DNA from: Halorussus aquaticus
GTDB lineage: Archaea; Halobacteriota; Halobacteria; Halobacteriales; Haladaptataceae
Direction: 5' to 3'
Assembly (NCBI RefSeq): GCF_024218795.1
Contig: NZ_CP100401.1
Span: forward strand, 1 to 64,000
DNA length: 64,000 bases
Translations under genes and position numbers: made by a program
Shown here: piece by piece, positions 9,418-16,534 of the stretch
Layout: the number at the start of each line of letters is the position of its first letter
How positions within the stretch are numbered: the stretch's first letter is position 1
The notes under the pieces: generated by a model
Told to the model about the DNA's origin: nothing
The model's input: only the letters and a program-made list of their open reading frames with translations
Database searches by the model: none

Positions 9418-11037
9418 ATGCCGGAGGCGAACCCCCGTGTACTACACGTCGAGGACAACGACTTCTTCGCTAAGGTCACGTCCGGAATTCTCGACGACGA
9501 GTACGACATCGACGTGTACACGGTGGAGAGCGCGGAAGCAGCACTCGAACGATTGGAAACCAATCGGTTCGACTGCATCGTCAGTGACTACGACATGCCC
9601 GGCATGGACGGGTTGGAGTTACTGGACGCGGTCAGAGAGACCGACCGAGACGTCCCGTTTATCCTCCTGACCGGCGGCGGGAGCGAACAGATAGCCAGTA
9701 AAGCAATCTCGGCGGGTGTCACCGACTACCTCAAAAAGGGGACCGACCAGGAGCAGTTCGCAGTGTTGGCAAACCGCATCGAGAACGCCGTTTCGCGGCG
9801 GCGCGCCGAGCGACTGGCGAACCGTCAAATCGCGGTCAACGACCTCATCTGGGACGTGAGCCAGTCGATTTTACAGGCGTCGTCCCGCGAGGACATCGAG
9901 CAGATCGTCTGCGAGCGCCTCGCCGACTCGGGACCCTACCTCCTCGCGTGGGTCGGAACCGTGGACGAGGAGACTGCCACCGTTCGACCGGAGGCGTCCG
10001 CGGGCGTCGAAAAACGGTATCTCGACACCGTGATTCTCCACGGCGACCGGGAGGAAGGTGACAGCCTCCCGGTGAGGAAGGCGGTCGAAACCCAAGAAGT
10101 GCAGGTCAAACGCGGTGCGAGACTGAAAGAGCGGTTCCAGAACGAAGTCGACGCGAACGTCGAATCCTACGCCGTCGCCGCGGTCCCGCTCGTGTACGAG
10201 AACTGTGCGTACGGCGTCCTGAGCGTCTGGTCGGACGTCCGGCACGCGTTCGGCGAGACCGAGCGCCGCGTCCTCTCGAAGTTCGGGAACAACCTCGCGT
10301 ACGCCATCGATTCGGTCCAGACGCGCAAGGAACTCGTCCGGCGCGAACAGCGACTACAGGTATTCAATCGAATCCTGCGACACAACCTCAGGAACGACCT
10401 CAACGTCGTACTAGGTCGGGCCGAGAACATCGCCGAAGAGTTTCCCCCGGCCGCGAACGAGGCGAGCATCATTCGGCAGAAAGCGAGCGAACTCATCGAA
10501 ATCAGCGAGAAGGCGCGCGAGGTCGGGAAGACTCTCGACGGTGAGAGCCGGACGACCAAGCAGATAGACGTGACCGATTGCGTGAAACGAACCTGCGAGG
10601 AGTTCCGCCAGTCGTACCCCGACGTCGCGATAACTACCGAAACCCCACAGAGCGCAGTGGTGTACGGCGACAAGACGCTCGAAGCCGCGATAAGCGAAGT
10701 CGTGGAGAACGCCATCGAACACGGTGGCGAGCGACCGTCGGTGAGCGTGACGGTCTCGCCCAGCGGCGACGACGAGTGGGTGGAAGTGACTGTCTTGGAC
10801 GACGGACCCGGTATCCCGGAGGAAGAGCGCAAAGTCCTCGCAGAAGGCGAGGAAACGGCTCTCCACCACGGAAGCGGACTCGGTCTCTGGCTCTCGAACT
10901 GGATCGTAGGCAAGTTCGGTGGCGACCTGACGTTCGACGACTATCGTACGAACGGCGGTGAAGTGACTCTGCGACTCCAGCAGGCGACCGAGGGAGTTTC
11001 ACCGTGGCAAGATATTTCACCGTTGGGGAACGGATAA
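9418..11037 (+). CDS. hybrid sensor: receiver, GAF and histidine kinase
   Basis: The 539-residue protein begins with a response-regulator receiver domain (acidic pair E12-D13, phospho-acceptor D57 in VSDYDMPGMDG, conserved K near 107 in DYLKKG). A GAF sensor domain follows (about 165-305). The dimerisation/phosphorylation helix carries the haloarchaeal H-box RILRHNLRNDLN (about 320-331). The HATPase_c domain has an N box ENAIEHG, G1 DDGPGIP and G2 GSGLGLWL. It is soluble, with no membrane segment, so it probably senses cytoplasmic signals and takes input from another kinase via its receiver. No dedicated response regulator lies next to it. It sits just before the replication-origin region, with only one gene between. 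Confidence 0.9.
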   Translation: MPEANPRVLHVEDNDFFAKVTSGILDDEYDIDVYTVESAEAALERLETNRFDCIVSDYDMPGMDGLELLDAVRETDRDVPFILLTGGGSEQIASKAISAGVTDYLKKGTDQEQFAVLANRIENAVSRRRAERLANRQIAVNDLIWDVSQSILQASSREDIEQIVCERLADSGPYLLAWVGTVDEETATVRPEASAGVEKRYLDTVILHGDREEGDSLPVRKAVETQEVQVKRGARLKERFQNEVDANVESYAVAAVPLVYENCAYGVLSVWSDVRHAFGETERRVLSKFGNNLAYAIDSVQTRKELVRREQRLQVFNRILRHNLRNDLNVVLGRAENIAEEFPPAANEASIIRQKASELIEISEKAREVGKTLDGESRTTKQIDVTDCVKRTCEEFRQSYPDVAITTETPQSAVVYGDKTLEAAISEVVENAIEHGGERPSVSVTVSPSGDDEWVEVTVLDDGPGIPEEERKVLAEGEETALHHGSGLGLWLSNWIVGKFGGDLTFDDYRTNGGEVTLRLQQATEGVSPWQDISPLGNG

Positions 11038-11092
11038 GCATTCTAGCGTAACCGTCGTCCGTCCGGGAGAACCACTCGTTCGAATCACCGAC

Positions 11093-11101
11093 AAATATAT
11101 A
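11093..11101 (+). promoter_or_regulatory. TATA box for the membrane zinc protein
   Basis: AAATATATA ends 26 bases before the ATG at 11128, the classic distance for a leaderless archaeal transcript. Confidence 0.6.
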
Positions 11102-11127
11102 CGAGGAAAGAGATTAATACAGACAAT

Positions 11128-11937
11128 ATGAGCACGAAATCGAATGGGTTCGTAGAACGATTCCGGCAACCCGAGTACACTGGCGAGAACCGCTGTACAC
11201 CGTGTACTATCGTCAACGTCGTGATCGCAGTCGTGGCGAGCGGGTTCGCTTCGTACCTACTGACGCCAGTGGGTGGTGTAGTGGTGTTCGCGCTGTCGCT
11301 CGCGTCCATCTACCTACGAGGGTATCTGGTACCGGGGACTCCGACGTTGACGAAGCGTTACTTCCCCGACTGGGTGTTGGCGCGGTTCGACAAACTCGAA
11401 GACGAACCCGTGGAAGTCAGTGAGGACGAACGCGAACCGGAAGAAGTGTTGGCCGACGCCGGAGCGGTCGAACCCTGCGAGGAGATGGACGACCTCTGTC
11501 TCTCCGAGTCGTTCCGACAGACGTGGTACGACAACATGGAGTCCATCAAGTCGGACGGAACCGAGAAGAGCGACCTGAGTCACGTCCTCGACGTGGAGGA
11601 GGAGAAACTCACGTTCGACGAACACGACGAAGCGCTGGTCGCGCAGTACGACGGCGGCCATCTCGGACAGTGGGAGTCGCGCGCGGCACTCGTGGCCGAC
11701 CTCGCGGCCGCGAAGGTACTCGAAACTCGCTACCCCGACTGGGACGCGCTGACAGTCACGAATCAGAGTCGCGTGCTGAGCGGTCTCCGAATCTTCCTCG
11801 ACGCCTGTCCCGACTGCGGCGGCGACATCGCGATGGAACAGGATACCGTCGAATCCTGCTGCCGGACGATGGACGTGGTCGCAGTCAGTTGTTCGGAGTG
11901 CGACTCCCGAATTCTGGAGGTCGAACACGACCAGTAA
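11128..11937 (+). CDS. membrane protein with C-terminal zinc-binding cysteines
   Basis: This 269-residue protein has two adjacent N-terminal membrane helices (about residues 28-68, TIVNVVIAVVASGFASYLL and GGVVVFALSLASIYLRGYLV). A long acidic cytoplasmic part follows. Its C-terminus carries CPDCGGD, ESCCRT and CSECDS, a cysteine set that would bind one or two zinc ions. It has no signal peptide. Related haloarchaeal proteins are uncharacterised. It lies immediately left of the origin's ORB array and reads towards it, but nothing in the sequence ties it to replication. The ATG is supported by the TATA box about 27 bases upstream. Confidence 0.7.
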   Translation: MSTKSNGFVERFRQPEYTGENRCTPCTIVNVVIAVVASGFASYLLTPVGGVVVFALSLASIYLRGYLVPGTPTLTKRYFPDWVLARFDKLEDEPVEVSEDEREPEEVLADAGAVEPCEEMDDLCLSESFRQTWYDNMESIKSDGTEKSDLSHVLDVEEEKLTFDEHDEALVAQYDGGHLGQWESRAALVADLAAAKVLETRYPDWDALTVTNQSRVLSGLRIFLDACPDCGGDIAMEQDTVESCCRTMDVVAVSCSECDSRILEVEHDQ

Positions 11938-12113
11938 CCGTCCTTCGTGGCTGAGTTGGGACTTCGTGGTCGATATCCCACCTCCCCCTGCTTCAGCCCT
12001 CTCGTCTTCCCTGCTTCAATTTTCTTCTCTCCCGCCCGGTTTTCTCGATTCGCTACTCGACTGTTCTTCTCGAACTCGGACGGCGTCGTCGCGCGAAGTT
12101 TCGCCGACGTTCG

Positions 12114-12132
12114 ACCCCACCGTTTCCGCTGT
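12114..12132 (-). repeat. ORB-like element 1
   Basis: On the minus strand it reads as a full ORB, ACAGCGGAAACGGTGGGGT. It matches the copies at 12314 and 12491 exactly in the core. Confidence 0.8.
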
Positions 12133-12160
12133 CTATCGCGGGCACCTCGAACACACCTCG

Positions 12161-12180
12161 ACCCCGTTGTTTCCGCTGTC
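12161..12180 (-). repeat. ORB-like element 2
   Basis: Minus-strand ORB with the full ACAGCGGAAAC core, followed by AACGGGGT. Confidence 0.75.
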
Positions 12181-12223
12181 TTCCGACGGTTTTCGTCGTT
12201 CCCTTCGATTTTGGGTCGGCGGA

Positions 12224-12242
12224 ACACCGTAGTTTCCGCTGT
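12224..12242 (-). repeat. ORB-like element 3 (weak G-string)
   Basis: Minus-strand ACAGCGGAAAC core, but the G-string is reduced to CGGTGT, so binding is probably weaker. Confidence 0.6.
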
Positions 12243-12269
12243 TTTCGACTCGGGTAACGGCGCTCCCAA

Positions 12270-12287
12270 CACCAGTATTTCCGCTGT
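12270..12287 (-). repeat. ORB-like element 4 (weak G-string)
   Basis: Minus-strand ACAGCGGAAA core, followed by TACTGGTG. The G-string is degenerate. Confidence 0.55.
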
Positions 12288-12313
12288 TAGGGCGGTCATC
12301 GAGTTTCTCTGTG

Positions 12314-12332
12314 ACCCCACCGTTTCCGCTGT
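12314..12332 (-). repeat. ORB-like element 5
   Basis: Full minus-strand ORB identical in core to element 1. It is the last reverse-oriented box before the 114-base gap of the left array. Confidence 0.8.
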
Positions 12333-12446
12333 CTTTTGTCGATACCGGCGAGTTGAGGGGTCGGCGACCGCAACCGGATAGAATCGAAGATGCGCGAACG
12401 AAATGAGGGACGTGTTACCGAAAAAACAACGCACAGTTGACGGGAG

Positions 12447-12466
12447 ACAGCGGAAACTACGGGGTT
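12447..12466 (+). repeat. ORB-like element 6
   Basis: Plus-strand ACAGCGGAAAC core followed by TACGGGGTT. It opens the forward-oriented part of the left array. Confidence 0.75.
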
Positions 12467-12490
12467 GGTTCGCAGGGAAGTCGGCGGTAA

Positions 12491-12510
12491 ACAGCGGAAA
12501 CGGTGGGGTC
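12491..12510 (+). repeat. ORB-like element 7
   Basis: Full plus-strand ORB, core ACAGCGGAAACGGTGGGGT. It lies 51 bases from the 3' end of orc1/cdc6. Confidence 0.8.
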
Positions 12511-12560
12511 GACGCCGACGAGAGGAGATGACGGAGATAGTAAATACGGGAGGAAGAGAG

Positions 12561-13802
12561 TCAGTTCTCCGCGTCCTCGAACGTAGTCTGATAGTAGGGG
12601 CGAATACTCTCGTGGACGCCCGCGAACTCGATGGTGTCTTCGAGTGCAGTGACGACCAACTGGAGGTCCTGTTTCAGGGCGTGTTTGCGGTACTTCCCGC
12701 CGGACATGCCCTCGTTCTTCTCGGTCGAGGAGATGACTCCGAGCATGGCGAGGTCCGCGAGGTGGTCGCGCATCCGGCGACTCGTCAGGGGTTCGGTACC
12801 GACGTGGTTGCACAACTGTTCGTATCGGGGTCGGATGTCTCGTGAGCGGGCGGGCGTCTCTTCCTCCGCTTCGAGCGACGTGAGCGCGTAGAGGACGAGG
12901 CGGGCGTGTTCGGTCAGGTCGGCCACGCCCTCCATGATTCGGTCCCGTTCGAGTTTCTCCCGGGCCTCTTGGACGTGGTCGTCGATGACCTGTTCGACGG
13001 CCTCCTTGCGAGCGAGGTCCCCCGCTTCGAGGAGGAGGTCGAGAGCCTGTCGAGCGTCTCCGGCGTCCTGTGCGCCGTACGCCGCACAGAGCGGAATCAC
13101 GTCCTCGGCGAGCGCGTCGTCGTGGAACGCGACCTGCTCGCGCTGACTGAGGACCTTCTGGAGTTCCGTGGCGTCGTAGGGTGGGAACGAGACTTCCTTC
13201 TCACAGAGCGAGGACCGAACTTTCGCCGAGAGCGAGTCGCGAAACGAGAGGTCGTTGGAGATACCGACGAGACCGATTTTGGCGTGTTCGAGGTAACCGT
13301 TGCTACGGGCGCGCGGAATCTGATACAGGATGGAGTTGTCGTTGATGTGGTCCACCTCGTCGAGAACCACGATGACGGTACCGCCGAGTTTGTCGAGTTC
13401 CTCCCAGAGGAAACTGTAGACCTGCGCTTGAGGATAGCCAGTGTTACTGATCTGCTCGGAGGGGTCACGGAGTGTATTGACCAACCGGACCGCGACCTGA
13501 TAACTAGAGTTGAGACCGTCGCAGTTGATCTCGATGACGTTGAGAGAGATATCGTCGTACTTGGCGGCGTCGTCCTGCAGTCGGTTCAGGAGAAAGCGAG
13601 TGGCCGCCGTCTTTCCGACCCCGCTCTTTCCGTAGAGGAAGATGTTGGACGGAGCCTCGCCGTTGATGATAGGTTGGAGTGCGGCGTGGTACTCCTCTAA
13701 TTCCTCGTCTCTTCCCACGAGGTTGTCCGGGGTGTACTCCTCGAGCAGGGCGTCTCGATTCTTGTAGAGGGAGTTATCCCGGTCGAAGCTAAACGATGAC
13801 AT
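12561..13802 (-). CDS. orc1: Orc1/Cdc6 replication initiator
   Basis: This 413-residue AAA+ protein recognises archaeal origins and loads the MCM helicase. The N-terminus has the typical LVGRDEELEEY; Walker A is GKSGVGKT (58-65), Walker B VIVVLDEVDH (143-152) and sensor 1 ISND (181-184). The sensor 2 region reads GDARQALDLL, followed by a C-terminal winged helix (PRYEQLCNHVGTEPLTSRRMRDHL) that contacts ORB DNA. Length is normal for the family. The start at 13802 is supported by a TATA box about 25 bases upstream on the minus strand, giving a leaderless mRNA. ORB-like boxes lie on both sides of the gene, so its promoter region is within the origin and expression may be autoregulated. Confidence 0.95.
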   Translation of the reverse strand: MSSFSFDRDNSLYKNRDALLEEYTPDNLVGRDEELEEYHAALQPIINGEAPSNIFLYGKSGVGKTAATRFLLNRLQDDAAKYDDISLNVIEINCDGLNSSYQVAVRLVNTLRDPSEQISNTGYPQAQVYSFLWEELDKLGGTVIVVLDEVDHINDNSILYQIPRARSNGYLEHAKIGLVGISNDLSFRDSLSAKVRSSLCEKEVSFPPYDATELQKVLSQREQVAFHDDALAEDVIPLCAAYGAQDAGDARQALDLLLEAGDLARKEAVEQVIDDHVQEAREKLERDRIMEGVADLTEHARLVLYALTSLEAEEETPARSRDIRPRYEQLCNHVGTEPLTSRRMRDHLADLAMLGVISSTEKNEGMSGGKYRKHALKQDLQLVVTALEDTIEFAGVHESIRPYYQTTFEDAEN

Positions 13803-13822
13803 GCGCGTTGCTTGAACGGACG

Positions 13823-13832
13823 GGGATATAAA
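13823..13832 (-). promoter_or_regulatory. TATA box of orc1/cdc6
   Basis: The minus strand reads ACTTTATATC about 25 bases ahead of the ATG at 13802. This fits a leaderless promoter embedded in the origin region. Confidence 0.55.
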
Positions 13833-13905
13833 GTGTCGTGGTTAGCGGCATGTCCGCTGTTTCTTCTGTCCCGAATATATTTATGGGTGAATGGAGCGGT
13901 GGGCA

Positions 13906-13923
13906 TCCCCTGTTTCCGTTGTC
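13906..13923 (-). repeat. ORB-like element 8
   Basis: The minus strand reads ACAACGGAAACAGGGGAT, an ORB with one core change and a shortened G-string. It is the first box upstream of orc1/cdc6. Confidence 0.6.
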
Positions 13924-13941
13924 CCGATTGACTTAAACACA

Positions 13942-13965
13942 CACCCACCCCATCGTTTCCGGAGC
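13942..13965 (-). repeat. ORB-like element 9 (extended G-string)
   Basis: Minus-strand CCGGAAACGATGGGGTGGGTGT: core slightly altered (TCCGG for AGCGG), but the extended GATGGGGTGGGTGT tail is identical to that of element 10. It forms the left border of the AT-rich stretch. Confidence 0.7.
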
Positions 13966-13998
13966 TAACTGCGGGACGAGTGTGGGGTGTCACGTTGC

Positions 13999-14075
13999 TT
14001 CTGGATAAGAGGAAAAGTTTATATACTAATCTGTAAAACCATATCCGTAGTACAAATAGACAAAATAGACTACGG
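13999..14075. other. AT-rich duplex-unwinding element candidate
   Basis: This short A/T-rich run, including GTTTATATACTAATC, stands out in a very G+C-rich sequence. It lies between the inverted ORBs 9 and 10. It contains two direct copies of AAATAGAC (14054-14061, 14063-14070) and a 7-bp inverted repeat CCGTAGT / ACTACGG (14045-14051, 14069-14075). Position and composition fit an origin melting site; melting itself is inferred. Confidence 0.65.
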
Positions 14076-14354
14076 GCTCACTAGCTGGTGGAGAGATTCT
14101 GATCTGCTTTTTGCTCAGAGAGGGCCGCTAAAAAAGACGCGCTAGAATCGCTCGACGGTTTAACTAGGCACTCGGCAACATCTGACGACGTACCGACACG
14201 CTCTGCGGCCGAACGTCCGCTATCGTCATTCCGCGTTCCCTGCTCCGCGTCCCGCCTCGAATCACGCTATTTCTCCAAATTGACGCTCTCCGCTCGGGTT
14301 CCGTCACCGCTCTCACCGCCTCAATCCCCACCGTCCCCCCTCTCGTCCATCGAA

Positions 14355-14380
14355 ACAGCGGAAACGATGGGGTGGGTGTC
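14355..14380 (+). repeat. ORB-like element 10 (extended G-string)
   Basis: Full ACAGCGGAAAC core with the long tail GATGGGGTGGGTGT. It is inverted relative to element 9 across the AT-rich stretch. Confidence 0.8.
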
Positions 14381-14424
14381 CCCTCCCCTCATTCGACGCG
14401 GACTCCGAGACACACGCCTTCGAT

Positions 14425-14451
14425 AACAACGGAAACAGTGGGGTGGGTGTC
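14425..14451 (+). repeat. ORB-like element 11 (extended G-string)
   Basis: ACAACGGAAACAGTGGGGTGGGTGT form: one core change, and the same GTGGGTGT extension as elements 9 and 10. Confidence 0.75.
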
Positions 14452-14635
14452 TCTACGTTCGCTCGACCCGTGCCGACGTCTGATTACTATCACGCGTGCT
14501 ACGTATCTCTGTCTCTCGTTGGACTCCTCTAACTAGTCGTTCCTGCACTTCTCCTTCGTCGTTGGACGCGGACGAAACCGTGGCAGGGATGTCGAGCAGA
14601 CCGTAGAAACACGCTCGGAAAACGGACTACTGACG

Positions 14636-14740
14636 ACCGAACCATCGGCGACCGGACCTTCGACGACCGGACCATCGGCGACCGAACCATCGGCGACCGG
14701 ACCATCGGCGACCGAACCATCGGCGACCGGACCACGGACG
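14636..14740. repeat. 15-bp tandem repeat array, 7 units
   Basis: Seven head-to-tail 15-bp units of the form ACCGRACCATCGGCG. Units alternate between A and G at the fifth base; units 2 and 7 carry extra changes. It sits inside the origin region between ORB elements 11 and 12. An open frame through it encodes only a VRSPM repeat and is not credible as a gene. Possible roles are protein-binding iterons or a neutral expansion. Confidence 0.85.
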
Positions 14741-14795
14741 ATAGAGAGTCCAACCGCGGACCACTGGCCGACTGAGCCACAGAGACGGCGGATGG

Positions 14796-14816
14796 ACAGC
14801 GGAAACTGTGGTGTAT
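14796..14816 (+). repeat. ORB-like element 12 (weak G-string)
   Basis: Plus-strand ACAGCGGAAACTGTGGTGT: full core, interrupted G-string. Confidence 0.65.
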
Positions 14817-14899
14817 CTACGTACTAGTCTTACCTCACTCGCCGTCACTTGACCGTCGAGAACATCGGTCTATCGTCGGTTTCCGAGATAGTGGCCGAA

Positions 14900-14920
14900 A
14901 ACTGCGGAAACGGTGGGGTC
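14900..14920 (+). repeat. ORB-like element 13
   Basis: Plus-strand ACTGCGGAAACGGTGGGGT: one core change, intact G-string. Confidence 0.75.
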
Positions 14921-15019
14921 ACGGACGTCGCTCTCGTTCGAGGGTCTCGTCTCGACAGTCTCCTATCCTCCAGTACCGGCCGTTTCAACGCCTCTGAGAT
15001 GAACCCCGCCTCCGCCGAG

Positions 15020-15040
15020 ACAGCGGAAACTACGGGGTCG
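15020..15040 (+). repeat. ORB-like element 14
   Basis: Plus-strand ACAGCGGAAACTACGGGGT, the same sequence as element 6. It is the last box before the methyltransferase gene. Confidence 0.75.
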
Positions 15041-15127
15041 CCGGAGCAAGTCGAGACACGTATTCTTCCGCGAACACTCCGCTTCCGTCAATTGTCCAGT
15101 AACTCGGAGTCACCGTCCGAAGGTAGT

Positions 15128-15814
15128 TTACCGTTCGGCAACGACGAAGAACGTCTCGGGGCGCTCGTCTGCGCGGAGCACCTCTAAGTTCGCCTTTTCG
15201 AGCAGTTCGACCGCGTCGTCGCGGTCGTATCGCTCCGTGACCGGCGGACCGCTCTCGCCGTCACCGTTCGCTGACCAGTCGGCGACGACGAAGCGCCCGC
15301 CGTCGGTGAGGACGCGGGCTACTTCGGTCTCCGCGCCGGGTCCGACTCCGGCCCCTGTGCCGTCATCTGCTCCGGTCTTTGCGTCGTCATCTGCTCCGGC
15401 CCCTACGCCGTCTTCTGCTCCGGTCTTTGCGTCGTCTTCCGCTCCAGCGCCTGCACTGTCGCCGTCTCCGGCGAACTCGTGGAACGTCATCGTCGAGAAC
15501 GCGGCGTCGAGTTCGCCGTCGGCGAACGGCAGGTCCCCGACGTCGGCGGTCATCAATTCGACGTTCTGCGGGACACCCTTCTCGCGATACAGCTCGTGCA
15601 TCTCGGCCTGCACGTCGATGGCGCGGACCTCACCGGCGAACGGGGCCACGTCGTCGGTGTAGAACCCTGTCCCGCTTCCGAGGTCCGCCACCGTGTCGTC
15701 CCGGTCGGACCCGAGAGCCAGCGCGCCGACCAGTTCCTCGCGCGAGAGGTAGCGATACCGCGACTCGTCTTCGAGTCTGTCGGCCGACTCGGGGTCGAAC
15801 GTGTGGAAACCCAT
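15128..15814 (-). CDS. class I SAM-dependent methyltransferase with inserted repeat
   Basis: The 228-residue protein has the Rossmann-fold methyltransferase core: motif I VADLGSGTGFYTDDVA, an acidic loop RAIDVQAEMHEL, motif II VELMTADVGDLPFAD and a late LTDGGRFVVADWS strand. The acceptor is unknown. Between the fourth strand (STMTFHEF) and the following helix lies a low-complexity insert of about 40 residues in repeating Gly/Ala/Asp units (AKTGADDG type). Most relatives lack it. The ATG at 15814 gives the expected MGFHTFDPESADRLED opening; an earlier in-frame start adds 11 unlikely residues. It borders the origin region and is followed on the same strand by no close partner. Confidence 0.85.
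   Translation of the reverse strand: MGFHTFDPESADRLEDESRYRYLSREELVGALALGSDRDDTVADLGSGTGFYTDDVAPFAGEVRAIDVQAEMHELYREKGVPQNVELMTADVGDLPFADGELDAAFSTMTFHEFAGDGDSAGAGAEDDAKTGAEDGVGAGADDDAKTGADDGTGAGVGPGAETEVARVLTDGGRFVVADWSANGDGESGPPVTERYDRDDAVELLEKANLEVLRADERPETFFVVAER
15335..15454. repeat. 24-bp in-frame tandem repeat inside the methyltransferase gene
   Basis: About five 24-bp units (four well conserved, one degenerate) encode 8-residue Gly/Ala/Asp repeats. The reading frame is preserved through all units, which suggests a replication-slippage expansion tolerated in a surface loop. Confidence 0.8.
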
Positions 15815-15886
15815 CGTCACGGAATCGACGGCCGACCACCTTAACAACTGCGTGACGTGGGGAAGCGATGCAAGACTGCTTGGACG

Positions 15887-16327
15887 CTAACTGTACCGCT
15901 CTACGAGTCTCGTCAGGTTCTCTTCGTCCTGCATGCCGACGAGTTGCTCGGCCTGCTCACCGTCGGCGAACAGGACCAAGGTCGGGACGCTCCGGACGCC
16001 GTACTGCGCCGCGAGACCCTGGTGCCGGTCGATGTCCACCTTCGCCACTGTCGCCACCGTGTTGGCGGCGACGGACTCCACGATGGGTTCGAGCATGTTG
16101 CACGGGCCACACCAGTCCGCGTAGAAGTCCACAAGTACCACGTCGTATCGTGTAGTAACGTCCGAAAACTGTTCGACGCTCTCGACGTGAACGGGTTCGT
16201 TCGGTGGGGCCGCGTCGTCGTCGAACTCTTCGGCATCGAGATTCCGGTCGGCGGAGAGATTCACATCTGTGTCGAGAAGTTCGTCGTATTTCTGCTCGCG
16301 GATAGATTCGAGTTCGTCCTCGCTCAT
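15887..16327 (-). CDS. trxA: thioredoxin with acidic N-terminal extension
   Basis: A 146-residue cytoplasmic disulfide reductase. The active site is WCGPC at residues 72-76, preceded by VVLVDFYAD and followed by the cis-proline segment RSVPTLVLFADGE. About 55 residues of acidic, partly helical extension precede the thioredoxin fold (MSEDELESIREQKYDELL...). Such extensions are common among haloarchaeal thioredoxins. The start at 16327 is chosen over an in-frame ATG 48 bases earlier because homologues begin MSEDELE-like. The neighbouring methyltransferase is on the same strand, but separated by 72 bases and probably independent. Confidence 0.9.
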   Translation of the reverse strand: MSEDELESIREQKYDELLDTDVNLSADRNLDAEEFDDDAAPPNEPVHVESVEQFSDVTTRYDVVLVDFYADWCGPCNMLEPIVESVAANTVATVAKVDIDRHQGLAAQYGVRSVPTLVLFADGEQAEQLVGMQDEENLTRLVERYS

Positions 16328-16498
16328 CACCCGACAGTTACCACTCCACGGATTTAACCGCTTTGTAAAACCCACACAATACTCGCTAAGGATGTGACAG
16401 AGTAACGAACGACTCCGACCGGCCAGTACTGCGTAGTCGGACCTGCCCTACGCGCCGTAATCACCCTTCGTAACACCGTCACGGCAAAGTCACGAACG

Positions 16499-16507
16499 TT
16501 AAAATAC
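16499..16507 (+). promoter_or_regulatory. TATA box of the DMT transporter gene
   Basis: TTAAAATAC lies about 28 bases before the ATG at 16535, consistent with a leaderless transcript. Confidence 0.5.
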
Positions 16508-16534
16508 CGTAACGCGCACAGTATCGTCTACGAG

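Larger units (their letters stand above)
11938..15127. other. replication origin region (oriC-like) around orc1/cdc6
   Basis: Two non-coding stretches, 11938-12560 and 13803-15127, flank the orc1/cdc6 gene. Together they hold 14 copies of an element with core ACAGCGGAAACnnnGGGGT, the form of archaeal origin recognition boxes (ORBs). Boxes at 12114-12332 and 13906-13965 point one way; those at 12447-12510 and 14355-15040 point the other. Each group therefore has its G-strings facing outward around a central gap. The right gap contains an AT-rich, repeat-containing candidate unwinding element (13999-14075), and a 15-bp tandem array lies at 14636-14740. Established knowledge: haloarchaeal origins consist of ORBs around an AT-rich element next to an orc gene. 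I see no credible protein gene in these stretches. Active firing is inferred, not shown. Confidence 0.85.

Noticed and set aside
14636..14740. CRISPR array
   Set aside because: The 15-bp units are directly adjacent with no spacers, and no cas gene is present in the window.
14529..14780. Minus-strand frame encoding VRSPM repeats
   Set aside because: It only translates the 15-bp tandem array in the origin; it has no other coding character.
14849..15187. Plus-strand frame of 112 residues in the origin
   Set aside because: It runs through ORB elements 13 and 14, is not acidic, and ends inside the methyltransferase gene on the other strand.
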